DNA from: Bosea sp. F3-2
Lineage (GTDB): Bacteria > Pseudomonadota > Alphaproteobacteria > Rhizobiales > Beijerinckiaceae
NCBI RefSeq assembly: GCF_008253865.1
Contig: NZ_CP042331.1
Location: 434,001 to 498,000 of the forward strand
Length of the DNA stretch: 64,000 nt
Reading direction: 5' to 3'
Below the pieces are notes generated by a model. It was not told the DNA's origin. It saw nothing but the letters and a program-made list of their open reading frames with translations, and did not search any database. Made by a program: the position numbers and the translations under genes. Shown in pieces: positions 36,874 to 46,161 of this stretch (position 1 is its first letter; every line of letters starts with the position of its first letter).

Positions 36874-37632
36874 ATGTCATCCGGTCAGAGCGAGGCAGAT
36901 GTGCCCAACCCGGCCCATGTCGCCATCATCATGGACGGCAATGGACGCTGGGCGCAGATGCGGGGTCTGCCGCGGCAGGAGGGCCATCGCCGCGGGCTGG
37001 AGGCGTTGCGGCGCGCCGTTCGCAATGCCAGCGATCTCGGCATTTCGGTCCTGACCCTCTACAGTTTCTCGACCGAGAACTGGCGCCGCCCCTTTGCGGA
37101 AGTTTCCTTCCTGATGGGGCTGCTCAAGCATTTCGTCGAGAAGGATCTGGCCGAGCTGTCGGCGGCCAATGTCAGGGTCCGCATCATCGGCAATCGCGAG
37201 AACCTTGCCGCTGATCTGCGCCGTCTGGTCGAACATGCCGAGGCCAGCACCCGTGCCAATACCGGCCTCGTTCTGGTCATCGCCTTCAACTACGGCTCGC
37301 GCGACGAGATCGTGCGCGTGGCGCGGCGCCTTGCCGCGGATGCGGCGGCGGGGCGCATCGACCCGGCCGCAATCGACGAAGCTGCGATTGCCGGCCATCT
37401 CGACACGCACGACCTGCCCGATCCCGAGCTGGTGATCCGCACCTCGGGTGAGACGCGCATCTCCAATTTCCTGCTGTGGCAGGCGGCCTATGCCGAGTTC
37501 GTCTTCGTGCCGGTGATGTGGCCGGATTTCGATCGTGCCGTCTTCGAGGACGCTCTGGCGCAATATCGGCAGCGCGAGCGCCGCTTCGGCGGCGTGTCCG
37601 CTCCCGCTGACCGCAGCGTGGGCGTCGCGTGA
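36874..37632 (+). CDS. uppS: Undecaprenyl diphosphate synthase (isoprenyl transferase)
   Basis: UppS condenses isopentenyl units onto farnesyl diphosphate to make the C55 carrier for peptidoglycan and polysaccharides. The 252-residue cis-prenyltransferase has the catalytic Asp21 in VAIIMDGNGRWAQ, LTLYSFSTENWRRP, and the C-terminal RTSGETRISNFLLWQAAYAE. The C-terminal tail beyond residue 240 is variable. ATG 36874 follows GCGAGG. Its stop overlaps the cdsA start by GTGA, so the two are coupled; dxr and rseP follow in the well-known uppS-cdsA-dxr-rseP-bamA order. Confidence 0.96.
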   Translation: MSSGQSEADVPNPAHVAIIMDGNGRWAQMRGLPRQEGHRRGLEALRRAVRNASDLGISVLTLYSFSTENWRRPFAEVSFLMGLLKHFVEKDLAELSAANVRVRIIGNRENLAADLRRLVEHAEASTRANTGLVLVIAFNYGSRDEIVRVARRLAADAAAGRIDPAAIDEAAIAGHLDTHDLPDPELVIRTSGETRISNFLLWQAAYAEFVFVPVMWPDFDRAVFEDALAQYRQRERRFGGVSAPADRSVGVA

Positions 37633-38459
37633 ATGGGCCCGTCCCTACTGCGCCGCGACCGGGCCCGGGCGAGCTGAAGCTCCGGGTCGTCTCGGCGCTC
37701 GTGCTCGCCGCGCTGATCCTGCTTGCGACGGTCTGGGGCGGCTGGCCGTTTCGTCTGATCTGGATCCTGGTCGCAGGCGTCGTGGCCTATGAATGGCTGG
37801 CCATCGTCAGCCGGGCCAATGCGGTTCCGGCTGGCATCGGCGTGGTCGTCGCCGGTCTCGCCCTGGCCTTCTCCCCAGCGAGCCCGGCCGCGCTGGCAGG
37901 CACGGCAGCCGCGGCGGCGCTGCTGGGTGCGCTGGCCACGCCTTTCGTGCGCTCTCGCCTCGCACTGGAACTCTGCGGCGTCGCCTATGCACTCGCCTTT
38001 GCGCTCGTCACGCCGGCCATGCGCGATTTGCCGGGCATCGGGCTGGCTCTTATCCTGTGGAGCTTCGCGGTGGTCTGGCTCACGGACATCGCCGCCTATT
38101 TCACGGGTCGCAGCCTTGGCGGCCCCAAGCTGATGCCGAGCGTCAGTCCGAAGAAGACCTGGTCCGGCGCGCTTGGCGGTGCCGTGGCCGGGACGATCGG
38201 CGGCTATCTGGTCTGGCGACTGTCGCCGGCTTTCGAAGGGCTGACTGCAGCCGGTCCGGTCATTGCCGCATCGCTGGCCGGATCGATTGTCAGCCAGGCG
38301 GGCGATTTGTTCGAGTCCGCGCTGAAGCGCCGCTTCGATACCAAGGATTCAAGCAAGCTGATCCCCGGGCATGGCGGTTTTCTCGACCGGCTTGACGGCT
38401 ACTGGGCTTTCCTCGTGCTGGCCGGGCTTGCGCTTTTCGCGATCCATCTCAACATCTGA
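37629..38459 (+). CDS. cdsA: Phosphatidate cytidylyltransferase
   Basis: CdsA makes CDP-diacylglycerol from phosphatidate and CTP, the branch point of phospholipid synthesis, in the inner membrane. The 276-residue protein is strongly hydrophobic with about eight membrane segments. The family signature near the C-terminus, SALKRRFDTKDSSKLIPGHG followed by GFLDRLD, is complete. GTG 37629 overlaps the uppS stop. dxr starts four bases after the cdsA stop. Confidence 0.95.
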   Translation: MNGPVPTAPRPGPGELKLRVVSALVLAALILLATVWGGWPFRLIWILVAGVVAYEWLAIVSRANAVPAGIGVVVAGLALAFSPASPAALAGTAAAAALLGALATPFVRSRLALELCGVAYALAFALVTPAMRDLPGIGLALILWSFAVVWLTDIAAYFTGRSLGGPKLMPSVSPKKTWSGALGGAVAGTIGGYLVWRLSPAFEGLTAAGPVIAASLAGSIVSQAGDLFESALKRRFDTKDSSKLIPGHGGFLDRLDGYWAFLVLAGLALFAIHLNI

Positions 38460-38463
38460 GCCG

Positions 38464-39645
38464 ATGCCGCTTCGTACAGTCACCCTTCTCGGAGCGACCG
38501 GCTCCGTCGGACGTTCGGTTCGCGACATCGTCTCGGAAAACCCGGAGCGGCTGGCGATCCGAACGGTTGTCGGCGGCCGGGATGCAACGGCGCTGGCGCA
38601 CGTCGCGATCGAAACGGGAGCCTCCTTCGCCGCATTGGCGGACGAGGCTGGTGGCCCGGCATTGCGGGAGGCGCTGGCGGGCACGGGTGTTGCGAGCGGG
38701 GCAGGGCGAACGGCCGTGCTGGAGGCCGTGGCGCGTCCCGCCGATATCGTCGTCAGCGCGATTTCAGGCGCGGCGGGGCTGGAGGCGACTTTCGCCGCGC
38801 TTTTGCCCGGGCGAACAATCGCGCTCGCCAACAAGGAAAGCCTGGTTTGCGCCGGCGAGGCCGTCATGACCCGGGCTGCCCAGGTCGATGCGCGTCTGTT
38901 GCCGCTCGATTCCGAACATAACGCGCTGTTCCAGGTTCTCGGGACGGAGCCTCTCTCCGCGGTCCACAGCATGACCCTGACTGCGTCGGGTGGTCCTTTC
39001 CGGACCTGGAGCGCGGAGCGGATCGCTGCGGCCGGACCCGAGCAGGCGCTGAAGCATCCGAATTATGCGATGGGTGCCAAGATCACCGTCGATTCCGCAA
39101 GCATGATGAACAAGGGGCTCGAGCTGATCGAGGCCCGCTTCCTGTTCGGGCTGGAAGCCGATCAACTCGACGTCCTTGTCCACCCGCAGCAAATCGTACA
39201 CGGGCTGGTCACGTTCCGGGACGGTTCGGTGAGTGCCGGCATGGCCTTGCCGGATATGCGGGTTGCTGCGGCCCATTGTCTCGGCATCGATGGCCGCCTC
39301 GATGCGCCGCCAGCCCGGTTCCTCGATCTTGCGACCTCGGCACCGCTGAGCTTCGAGAGACCGGACCTCGACCGGTTTCCGGCGCTCGGCCTTGCGATGG
39401 CTGCATTGCGCGAAGGGGGAGCCATGCCCGCCGTGCTCAACGCTGCGAATGAAGTGGCCGTTGCAGCATTTCTGGCCGGGCGGCTGCGCTTTGCCGGAAT
39501 CCCCGCGCTTGTCGAGGCGGTCTGCGCAGCCATGCCTGCGGCAAGAGAACCCCCGCGCGATGTCGCGGCCGCGCTGGCCGTTGACCAAGATTCCAGACGC
39601 CGGGCCGCCTCGCTCTTGTCGCAAGCGCCGTTCACTGCCACCTAA
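38464..39645 (+). CDS. dxr: 1-deoxy-D-xylulose-5-phosphate reductoisomerase
   Basis: Dxr converts DXP to 2-C-methyl-D-erythritol 4-phosphate, the committed step of the MEP isoprenoid pathway; it is the target of fosmidomycin. The 393-residue protein has the NADPH motif LLGATGSVGRS at about 8-18, ANKESLVCAGE, the flexible loop region MTLTASGGPFRTW and the metal/substrate segment MGAKITVDSASMMNKGLELI. ATG 38464 is four bases past cdsA; an in-frame ATG at 38371 lies inside cdsA and adds unrelated residues. Confidence 0.96.
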   Translation: MPLRTVTLLGATGSVGRSVRDIVSENPERLAIRTVVGGRDATALAHVAIETGASFAALADEAGGPALREALAGTGVASGAGRTAVLEAVARPADIVVSAISGAAGLEATFAALLPGRTIALANKESLVCAGEAVMTRAAQVDARLLPLDSEHNALFQVLGTEPLSAVHSMTLTASGGPFRTWSAERIAAAGPEQALKHPNYAMGAKITVDSASMMNKGLELIEARFLFGLEADQLDVLVHPQQIVHGLVTFRDGSVSAGMALPDMRVAAAHCLGIDGRLDAPPARFLDLATSAPLSFERPDLDRFPALGLAMAALREGGAMPAVLNAANEVAVAAFLAGRLRFAGIPALVEAVCAAMPAAREPPRDVAAALAVDQDSRRRAASLLSQAPFTAT

Positions 39646-39667
39646 GGACGAGGAACGGGAGAGTTCG

Positions 39668-40816
39668 ATGGAATTTGCGGCGTCACTTTGGAATGCCGGG
39701 CATTTCGCGCTGGGCTATCTGGTGCCGTTCCTGTTCGTTCTCACCCTCGTCGTCTTCGTCCACGAGCTTGGACATTTTCTCGTCGGCCGCTGGTGCGGCG
39801 TCGACGTGCAGACGTTCTCGATCGGCTTCGGGCGGGAGTTGTTCGGCTTCACCGATCGCCACGGTACGCGCTGGCGTTTCGCGCTGATTCCGCTCGGCGG
39901 GTATGTGAAATTCTCGGGCGACGCGGATGCTGCGAGCGCCCCCGATGACGCGGCCGTGCAACGGATGACGCCCGAGGAGCGCGCCCGCTCGCTTCCGGCA
40001 CAGTCGATCGGTGAACGCGCAGCCATCGTCGCTGCCGGCCCGATCGCCAATTTCCTGCTGGCGATCATGATCTTCGCCGGAACGATCTTCTTGTTCGGCA
40101 AGCAGGTGCTGATCCCGCGCGTCGACGCCGTCGTGGCCGGGAGTGTTGCAGAGACTGCCGGGCTCAAGGCCGGCGACATCGTCATTGCGATCGACGGGCA
40201 CAAGGTCGACAGCTTCTCCGAGATGCAGCGCATCATTTCCACCCGGCCGGAGGAGCGTCTGACGGTCACGGTGGATCGCAGCGGCAGCACGCTGAATCTG
40301 CCGGTCACGCCGGCTCTGTCCGAGCTCAAGACGCCGGTCGGGACGCAGCGCATCGGCGTCATCGGAGTCAGGGCCTCGCCGAAGCCCGAAGATTGGACGA
40401 CGCAGCGCTTCGGCGTGATCGATTCCCTGCGGATGGGCGTTTCCGAGACCTGGTTCGTCGTCACCCGCACCTACGACTATATCGCGAAGCTGCTGAAGGG
40501 GCGCGAATCCACCGACCAGCTCTCCGGTCCGATTCGGATCGCCCAGGTTTCCGGCCTCGTCGCTTCCAGTGGCGGCCTGCTCGGGCTGATGAATCTCGCG
40601 GCGATCCTGTCCGTTTCGATCGGGCTGATGAATCTTTTGCCGGTGCCGATGCTCGATGGCGGCCACCTGATGTTTTACCTCTACGAAGCGCTGCGCGGCC
40701 GCCCGCTCAGCCCTCGCGCGCAGGAAATCGGCTTCCGGCTGGGGCTTGCCCTGGTGCTCATGCTGATGTTGTTCGTGACCTGGAACGACATCGTTCACGT
40801 GCGTGGAATGCTCTGA
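39668..40816 (+). CDS. rseP: RIP metalloprotease RseP
   Basis: RseP is a site-2 intramembrane zinc protease that cleaves anti-sigma factors and leftover signal peptides. The 382-residue protein has the zinc motif HELGH at 32-36 in the first membrane segment, a PDZ domain (about 130-210, AETAGLKAGDIVIAIDGHKV), and a C-terminal segment with the third ligand motif NLLPVPMLDGGHLMFY. ATG 39668 follows CGGGAGAG. It is 22 bases downstream of dxr and upstream of bamA, the standard arrangement. Confidence 0.95.
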   Translation: MEFAASLWNAGHFALGYLVPFLFVLTLVVFVHELGHFLVGRWCGVDVQTFSIGFGRELFGFTDRHGTRWRFALIPLGGYVKFSGDADAASAPDDAAVQRMTPEERARSLPAQSIGERAAIVAAGPIANFLLAIMIFAGTIFLFGKQVLIPRVDAVVAGSVAETAGLKAGDIVIAIDGHKVDSFSEMQRIISTRPEERLTVTVDRSGSTLNLPVTPALSELKTPVGTQRIGVIGVRASPKPEDWTTQRFGVIDSLRMGVSETWFVVTRTYDYIAKLLKGRESTDQLSGPIRIAQVSGLVASSGGLLGLMNLAAILSVSIGLMNLLPVPMLDGGHLMFYLYEALRGRPLSPRAQEIGFRLGLALVLMLMLFVTWNDIVHVRGML

Positions 40817-40915
40817 AATCCGGGTATCCGTGGCGCTTTGCGGCGAAATCACGGCACGCCGCGTGGCCCGTCCGCAACGAGATCGTTAAAAATCCTTTGT
40901 TAACGATGATCGCGG

Positions 40916-40944
40916 TTTGCACCCTGCTGGAAACTTTGTAGAAG
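40916..40944 (+). promoter_or_regulatory. Possible bamA promoter
   Basis: TTTGCA at 40916-40921 and TAGAAG at 40939-40944 are spaced by 17 bases, each with four of six matches to the sigma-70 consensus. An inverted repeat ATCGTTAA / TTAACGAT lies just upstream and could end the rseP transcript, though no T-run follows. The 217-base gap before bamA otherwise holds nothing that I recognise. Confidence 0.35.
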
Positions 40945-41033
40945 CGATTGAACCGCAATGTCCCCGTGCTGCTGTCTTCTGACGGCGGTCCCCGTTCGGG
41001 GTGGTGACCCAGAGATATGGAATAGGCGACCCG

Positions 41034-43550
41034 ATGACGTCGACCCAACAGAGCCGGCCGACCAAACTGCGGCTCTCTCGATCGATCGGACTTTCGGCTT
41101 TGATGCTGGCCGTGAGTGGTGGTGTGGCGTTTGCGCAGGCTGTGGTCGTCCACGGCAATCGGCGCGTCGATGCGGAGACCATCCGCTCCTATGCCGCCGG
41201 ACGGGAGAACCCCCAGGAGATTCGCGAGAGCCTTCTCGCCACCGGCCTGTTCAGCAATGTTCAGGTCAGCCGCCGCGGTTCCCAGACCGTCGTGACGGTT
41301 CAGGAGCAGAACGGCACGGTCAACCGCGTCGCTTTCGAAGGTAACCGTCGCCTCAAGGGCGATCAGCTTGCGCCGCTGGTGCAGTCCAAGGCCGGCGGTC
41401 CGCTCAGCCAGGCGCTGATCGATTCCGATGTCCAGCGCCTGCGCGAGGCCTATCGCCGCGCCGGCTATGGCCTGTCCTCGGTCAGCGGCCGCATCGCGCC
41501 GCTGCCGAATGGTCGCCAGGACGTGGTCTTCACCATCAACGAGAGTGGCAAGACCGGCATCAAGTCGATCAATTTCAGCGGCAACGCGGCTTATTCGTCG
41601 AGCCGCCTGCGCGGCCTGATGAGCTCGACCGAGTCGAATTTCCTGAGCTGGATCAAGACCTCCGACGTCTACGATCCGGACCGGATCAGCTCCGATCTCG
41701 ACCTCATCCGCCGCTTCTACCTGAAGAACGGCTTTGCCGACTTCCAGGTCGTCAACAATACGGCTCGCTTCGATGACGCGGCCGGCGGTTGGGTCGTCGA
41801 CATCCAGGTCGAGGAAGGCCCGCAATACAAGGTCGGCAACGTCGCCGTCGATTCCGCGCTGCGCGATATCGATCAGGCGGCGCTTCAGCGCTACGTCGCG
41901 ACGTCGGCGGGCGATACCTACAATGCCGAGGCGGTCGAGAAGTCGCTGGTTGCGCTGACGACCGAGGTTGCTCGTCGCGGCCATGCCTTCGCCCAGGTCC
42001 GCCCGCGCGGCGATCGCGATGCGTCCGGCCGCACCATCGGCATCACCTACGTCGTCGACGAAGGGCCGCGGGTCTATGTCGAGCGCATCAATGTGCGCGG
42101 CAACACCCGCACCCGCGACTATGTGGTTCGCCGTGAGCTCGATCTCGGTGAGGGCGATGCCTACAACAAGGTGATGATCGACCGCGCCGAGCGCCGTCTC
42201 AACAATCTCGGCTTCTTCAACAAGGTCCGGATCACCAACGAGCCCGGCTCGGCGCCGGATCGTGTCGTCCTCAACATCGATGTCGAGGACAAGGCGACCG
42301 GTTCGTTCTCCATCGCCGGCGGTTATTCGACCTCGGACGGCATCATCGGCGAAGTCTCGCTGTCGGAGTCGAACTTCCTCGGCCGTGGTCAGTTCGTCCG
42401 CATCGCGGGCACGCTCGGCCAGCGCACGCAGGGCATCGATTTCTCGTTCACCGAGCCCTATTTCCTGGGCTATCGCGTGGCGGCCGGCATCGACCTGTTC
42501 TCGAAGTACAACGACAATTACAACACCGGCCGTTTCGAGAGCCGCGTGACGGGTGGTCAGCTGCGCTTCACCTTCCCGATCACGGAAGAGTTCTCGATCA
42601 CGCCGCGCTACTCGCTCTACCAGACCAATATTACCATTCCGAACGAGGCCAATCGCCCCTATAACGATTGTAGCTTCCCGATCCCCGGCATTACGCCGAC
42701 GGGCGGCCCCACCGACTTCTATAACTGCGTGACCAACGGTGAAGCCACGGTGGCGGTCAAGGAAGCGCAGGGCGACACCCTGACTTCGCTCGTCGGCCTG
42801 AACTTCAACTACAATTCGCTCGACAGCGTGCAGAACCCGCGCAACGGCTTCATCGCGGAGCTGAAGCCGGAATTCGCCGGCCTCGGTGGCGACTCCAAGT
42901 TCCTCCGTATCGCGGCCGATGCGCGCTACTATCGCGAGATCTTCGACGACGTCGTCGGCTTCCTCCGCGTTCAGGGCGGCCACGTCCAGGCGACCAGCGG
43001 CAATCTGCGGATGGCCGACCACTACTTCCTCGGACCGACACTGGTTCGCGGTTTCGCGCCGTCCGGCATCGGTCCGCGCGACGTGCTGAACGACCCGACC
43101 GCGAACGCCGTGGGTGGCACCACCTATTTCGGCGGCACCGTCGAGGTGCAGTTCCCGATCTGGGGTCTGCCGCGCGATCTCGGTCTGCGGGGCGCGGTCT
43201 TCGCCGATGCCGGCACGCTGTTCAACTATGATGGCGGATCGGGCGTTGTTACGAACCCGGCCTTTGCCGGCTGCCCGGCCGGGTCGACGGCCCGTCAGTA
43301 CGCTGTCTTTGTTCAGCCGAACTCTGCCCAGTCGAACGTCGGTTGTATCCGCGACAAGAACATCTTGCGCTCGTCGGTGGGTGTGAGCTTGCTCTGGCAG
43401 TCGCCGCTGGGTCCGATCCGGTTCGACTACGCCTATGCTCTGACCAAGGACGACGGTCAGTTTGGCGTGAATCCGGCCACCGGCTTGGCCGGCAAGTACG
43501 GCGGCGACCGTCTGCAGGCCTTCCGCTTCTCGGGCGGCACCCGCTTCTGA
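41034..43550 (+). CDS. bamA: Outer membrane protein assembly factor BamA
   Basis: BamA folds beta-barrel proteins into the outer membrane. The 838-residue precursor has a signal peptide (LSRSIGLSALMLAVSGGVAF, cleavage probably after AFA near residue 35), five POTRA repeats (about 37-400; for example VNRVAFEGNRRLKGDQL and VYVERINVRGNTRTRDYVVR), and an Omp85 barrel containing VRGFAPSGIGPRD and ending in phenylalanine (FRFSGGTRF), the usual C-terminal signal. ATG 41034 is used; a GTG at 41001 would add 11 residues before the signal peptide. It precedes lpxD-fabZ-lpxA. Confidence 0.96.
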   Translation: MTSTQQSRPTKLRLSRSIGLSALMLAVSGGVAFAQAVVVHGNRRVDAETIRSYAAGRENPQEIRESLLATGLFSNVQVSRRGSQTVVTVQEQNGTVNRVAFEGNRRLKGDQLAPLVQSKAGGPLSQALIDSDVQRLREAYRRAGYGLSSVSGRIAPLPNGRQDVVFTINESGKTGIKSINFSGNAAYSSSRLRGLMSSTESNFLSWIKTSDVYDPDRISSDLDLIRRFYLKNGFADFQVVNNTARFDDAAGGWVVDIQVEEGPQYKVGNVAVDSALRDIDQAALQRYVATSAGDTYNAEAVEKSLVALTTEVARRGHAFAQVRPRGDRDASGRTIGITYVVDEGPRVYVERINVRGNTRTRDYVVRRELDLGEGDAYNKVMIDRAERRLNNLGFFNKVRITNEPGSAPDRVVLNIDVEDKATGSFSIAGGYSTSDGIIGEVSLSESNFLGRGQFVRIAGTLGQRTQGIDFSFTEPYFLGYRVAAGIDLFSKYNDNYNTGRFESRVTGGQLRFTFPITEEFSITPRYSLYQTNITIPNEANRPYNDCSFPIPGITPTGGPTDFYNCVTNGEATVAVKEAQGDTLTSLVGLNFNYNSLDSVQNPRNGFIAELKPEFAGLGGDSKFLRIAADARYYREIFDDVVGFLRVQGGHVQATSGNLRMADHYFLGPTLVRGFAPSGIGPRDVLNDPTANAVGGTTYFGGTVEVQFPIWGLPRDLGLRGAVFADAGTLFNYDGGSGVVTNPAFAGCPAGSTARQYAVFVQPNSAQSNVGCIRDKNILRSSVGVSLLWQSPLGPIRFDYAYALTKDDGQFGVNPATGLAGKYGGDRLQAFRFSGGTRF

Positions 43551-43553
43551 CGC

Positions 43554-43574
43554 AGCGGGGCCAAGCGCCCCGCT
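43554..43574 (+). terminator. GC hairpin after bamA, weak terminator candidate
   Basis: AGCGGGGC (43554-43561) pairs with GCCCCGCT (43567-43574) around CAAGC. There is no T-run, so this may be an RNA-stability or processing hairpin within the bamA-lpxD message. Confidence 0.35.
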
Positions 43575-43586
43575 CCGGACCTCATC

Positions 43587-44648
43587 ATGGCAGATCCCAT
43601 CTTCTTTCCTTTCGCGGCCTCGCTCGATTTCGGCGAGGTCGCAAGCATTTCGGGCGCGCAATTGCCCGCAGGCACCGAAGCGGCGCGCCGCGTCGAGGGG
43701 GCGGCGGCCCTGGAAATGGCCGGCCCGTCCGACCTCGCCTATATGGATAATCCCAAATACACCGAGGCGCTGGCGGCAACGAAGGCGGGGCTGTGCCTGG
43801 TTTCGCCGCGCTTCGCCGACCGCGTTCCTGCGGGCACGGTCGCCCTGGTCTCGCCTGCGCCGTATCACGCCTTCGCCAAGGTTCTGGCGCGGTGCTTTCC
43901 CACGGCTTTGCGACCCGAATCCGTGTTCGCGTCCCAGGGCGTGGCGCCCGGAGCCATCGTTCATGCCACGGCGGTTCTCGAGCCCGGCGTCACGGTCGAC
44001 CCTGGCGCCGTCATTGGCCCCGGCGCCGAAGTCGGAGCAGGCACCGTCGTTGCATCGCATGCGGTGATTGGTCCGCAGGTTCGGATCGGCCGCAATTGCT
44101 CGATCGGAGCAGGCAGCACCATCCAGTCCGCGCTGATCGGCAACCGCGTGATCATCCATCCCGGCGCCCGCATCGGGCAGGATGGCTTCGGTTTCGCCAT
44201 GAGCCCGAAAGGACATATGAAGGTGCCGCAGGTCGGCCGCGTCATCATCCAGGATGATGTCGAGGTCGGCGCCAATAGCTGCATTGATCGCGGCGCCAGC
44301 CGCGATACGGTGATCGGCGAAGGTACGAAGATCGATAACCTTGTCCAGATCGGGCATAACTGCGTTATCGGCCGCCATTGCGTGATCTGTGCTCAGGTCG
44401 GCCTCGCCGGCTCCTCGACGCTTGAGGACTTCGTCGTGCTCGGCGGCCAGGTCGGTCTGGCCGGGCATCTCACGGTCGGGGCCGGTGCCCAGATTGCCGC
44501 TCAGAGCGGTGTCGCCGGCGATGTTCCGCGCGGCTCGCGTTATGGCGGCTATCCAGCTCAGCCGGCGCTGGCATGGGCGCGGGAGAGCGCCTTGCTCAAG
44601 ACGCTGGTCGCCAAGCGCGGCCGGAAATCCGACACGCCCGAGGAGTGA
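43587..44648 (+). CDS. lpxD: UDP-3-O-(3-hydroxyacyl)glucosamine N-acyltransferase
   Basis: LpxD adds the second 3-hydroxyacyl chain (amide-linked) in lipid A synthesis, using acyl-ACP. The 353-residue protein has an N-terminal uridine-binding domain (about 1-105, MAGPSDLAYMDNPKYTEALA), then a left-handed parallel beta-helix of hexapeptide repeats from about 115 (GVAPGAIVHATAVLEPGVTV). The catalytic histidine is in NLVQIGHNCVIGRHCVI. ATG 43587 is 36 bases after bamA. A 207-base gap separates it from fabZ. Confidence 0.95.
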   Translation: MADPIFFPFAASLDFGEVASISGAQLPAGTEAARRVEGAAALEMAGPSDLAYMDNPKYTEALAATKAGLCLVSPRFADRVPAGTVALVSPAPYHAFAKVLARCFPTALRPESVFASQGVAPGAIVHATAVLEPGVTVDPGAVIGPGAEVGAGTVVASHAVIGPQVRIGRNCSIGAGSTIQSALIGNRVIIHPGARIGQDGFGFAMSPKGHMKVPQVGRVIIQDDVEVGANSCIDRGASRDTVIGEGTKIDNLVQIGHNCVIGRHCVICAQVGLAGSSTLEDFVVLGGQVGLAGHLTVGAGAQIAAQSGVAGDVPRGSRYGGYPAQPALAWARESALLKTLVAKRGRKSDTPEE

Positions 44649-44855
44649 AGCCGGCCAGCCGGATAGCGGCGAACAAGCTCTGGGTTCCTTCTTTCGCAGT
44701 GCTGAGAAATTTATGTTGCCGAAGCTGCCCGGTTTCCGGCAAACGGGCGGAACGCTTTGGAATTGCTGCCGATTGCGGAAGCGGTTTTCGCAATCGATCG
44801 TGTTGAAGAGAGTGCGAGGCGCCGCTCAGGGACGGGGCCCGGGAGAAGACAGACG

Positions 44856-45314
44856 ATGAGCGAGGCGACGACGACGCTGGGTGTGATCGACATCCAGAAG
44901 ATCATGGCCAGCATTCCCCACCGCTACCCTTTTCTGCTGGTCGATCGGGTTGTCGAGATCAACGGCGACGAATCCGGCGTCGGCATCAAGAACGTGACTG
45001 TCAATGAGCCGCAGTTTACGGGCCATTTCCCGGAGAACCCGGTTTTTCCGGGCGTCCTGATGATCGAAGCCATGGCGCAGACCGCCGGCGTGCTGGTTGT
45101 CAATGCACGGGCTGTAGGTGAGCAGGAGGTCAAGACGGTCCTGTTCACGACGATCGATAAGGCCAAGTTCCGCAAGCCGGTTATCCCGGGCGACACGCTG
45201 CGCTTCCACCTCACCAAGCTCGCCCGCAAGCGCAACATCTGGTTCTACCGCGGCGAGGCGCGGGTGGAGGGCGTGCTCGTGGCCGAGGCCGAGATTTCGG
45301 CAATGGTCGTCTGA
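44856..45314 (+). CDS. fabZ: 3-hydroxyacyl-ACP dehydratase FabZ
   Basis: FabZ dehydrates 3-hydroxyacyl-ACP in fatty acid elongation and competes with LpxA/LpxD for the same substrate, which explains its place among lipid A genes. The 152-residue hot-dog protein has His57 in FTGHFPENPVFPG and Glu71 in MIEAMAQTAG as catalytic pair, and PHRYPFLLVDRV near the N-terminus. ATG 44856 is preceded by GGGAGAAG; a longer frame from 44757 adds 33 non-conserved residues. Confidence 0.96.
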   Translation: MSEATTTLGVIDIQKIMASIPHRYPFLLVDRVVEINGDESGVGIKNVTVNEPQFTGHFPENPVFPGVLMIEAMAQTAGVLVVNARAVGEQEVKTVLFTTIDKAKFRKPVIPGDTLRFHLTKLARKRNIWFYRGEARVEGVLVAEAEISAMVV

Positions 45315-45351
45315 GCCACCAGCAGTGCAGCGAGATCAGGATTCGGTGCCG

Positions 45352-46161
45352 ATGAGCTCTTCGATTCACCCGATGGCGATCGTCGATCCCAAGGCCCAGC
45401 TCGGGGCGGGGGTCCAGATCGGACCGTTCTGCACGGTCGGCCCCGATGTCGTGCTGGGGGATGGCGTCGAGCTCGTCAGCCATGTCGTCGTCGCCGGCCG
45501 CACCACGATCGGTCCCCGCACGCGGATCTATCCCTTCGCCTCGATCGGTCATCCGCCGCAGGATGTGAAGTACCGGGGAGAGCCTTCGACGCTCACCATC
45601 GGCGCGGATTGCCAGATCCGCGAGGGCGTTACCATGAATCCAGGCACGGAAGGTGGCGGGATGGTGACCTCCGTCGGTGACCGCTGCTTCTTTTTGGCCA
45701 ACTGCCATGTCGGCCATGACAGCCGCCTCGGCAACAACGTCATCTTCTCGAACAACGTGATGTGCGCCGGTCATGTCACGGTCGGCAACTTCGTCGTCGT
45801 CGGCGGCGGCGCTGGCTTGCAGCAGTTCATCCGTATCGGCGATCATGCCTTCATCGGCGGCGGCGCGGGAGTGTTGAGCGATGTCATTCCCTTCGGCACC
45901 ATACGCGACAACCCCGCCCACCTTGTCGGGTTGAATCTCGTCGGCCTGAAGCGCCGCGGCTTTACGCGCGAGCAGATCCACGAGCTGCGCCGCGCCTACC
46001 GCCTGCTCTTCGCCGATGAAGGAACCTTGACCGAGCGGGTCGAGGACGTCGCGTCCGAGTTCGCCTCGCATCCGCTGGTCCACGAGATCCTGGATTTCAT
46101 CAGGGAAGGTGGCGACAAGGCGCTCTGCATGCCGCACGACGTCGCTTCGACGGAGCGGTGA
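45352..46161 (+). CDS. lpxA: UDP-N-acetylglucosamine acyltransferase LpxA
   Basis: LpxA adds the first 3-hydroxyacyl chain to UDP-GlcNAc, the first step of lipid A synthesis. The 269-residue protein is mostly a left-handed beta-helix (IHPMAIVDPKAQLGAGVQIG), with the catalytic histidine motif CHVGHD (His122, helped by His119) and the C-terminal helical domain LVGLNLVGLKRRGFTREQI. ATG 45352 follows ATCAGGATT; GTG 45346 is a near alternative. The stop overlaps lpxI by GTGA. Confidence 0.96.
   Translation: MSSSIHPMAIVDPKAQLGAGVQIGPFCTVGPDVVLGDGVELVSHVVVAGRTTIGPRTRIYPFASIGHPPQDVKYRGEPSTLTIGADCQIREGVTMNPGTEGGGMVTSVGDRCFFLANCHVGHDSRLGNNVIFSNNVMCAGHVTVGNFVVVGGGAGLQQFIRIGDHAFIGGGAGVLSDVIPFGTIRDNPAHLVGLNLVGLKRRGFTREQIHELRRAYRLLFADEGTLTERVEDVASEFASHPLVHEILDFIREGGDKALCMPHDVASTER

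Noticed and set aside
40758..44468. 1236-codon open frame on the minus strand opposite bamA and lpxD
   Set aside because: It is the antisense reading of two certain genes; such long frames arise from the strong GC bias at third positions. The sequence is low-complexity, rich in Arg, Asp and Glu, and shows no domain.
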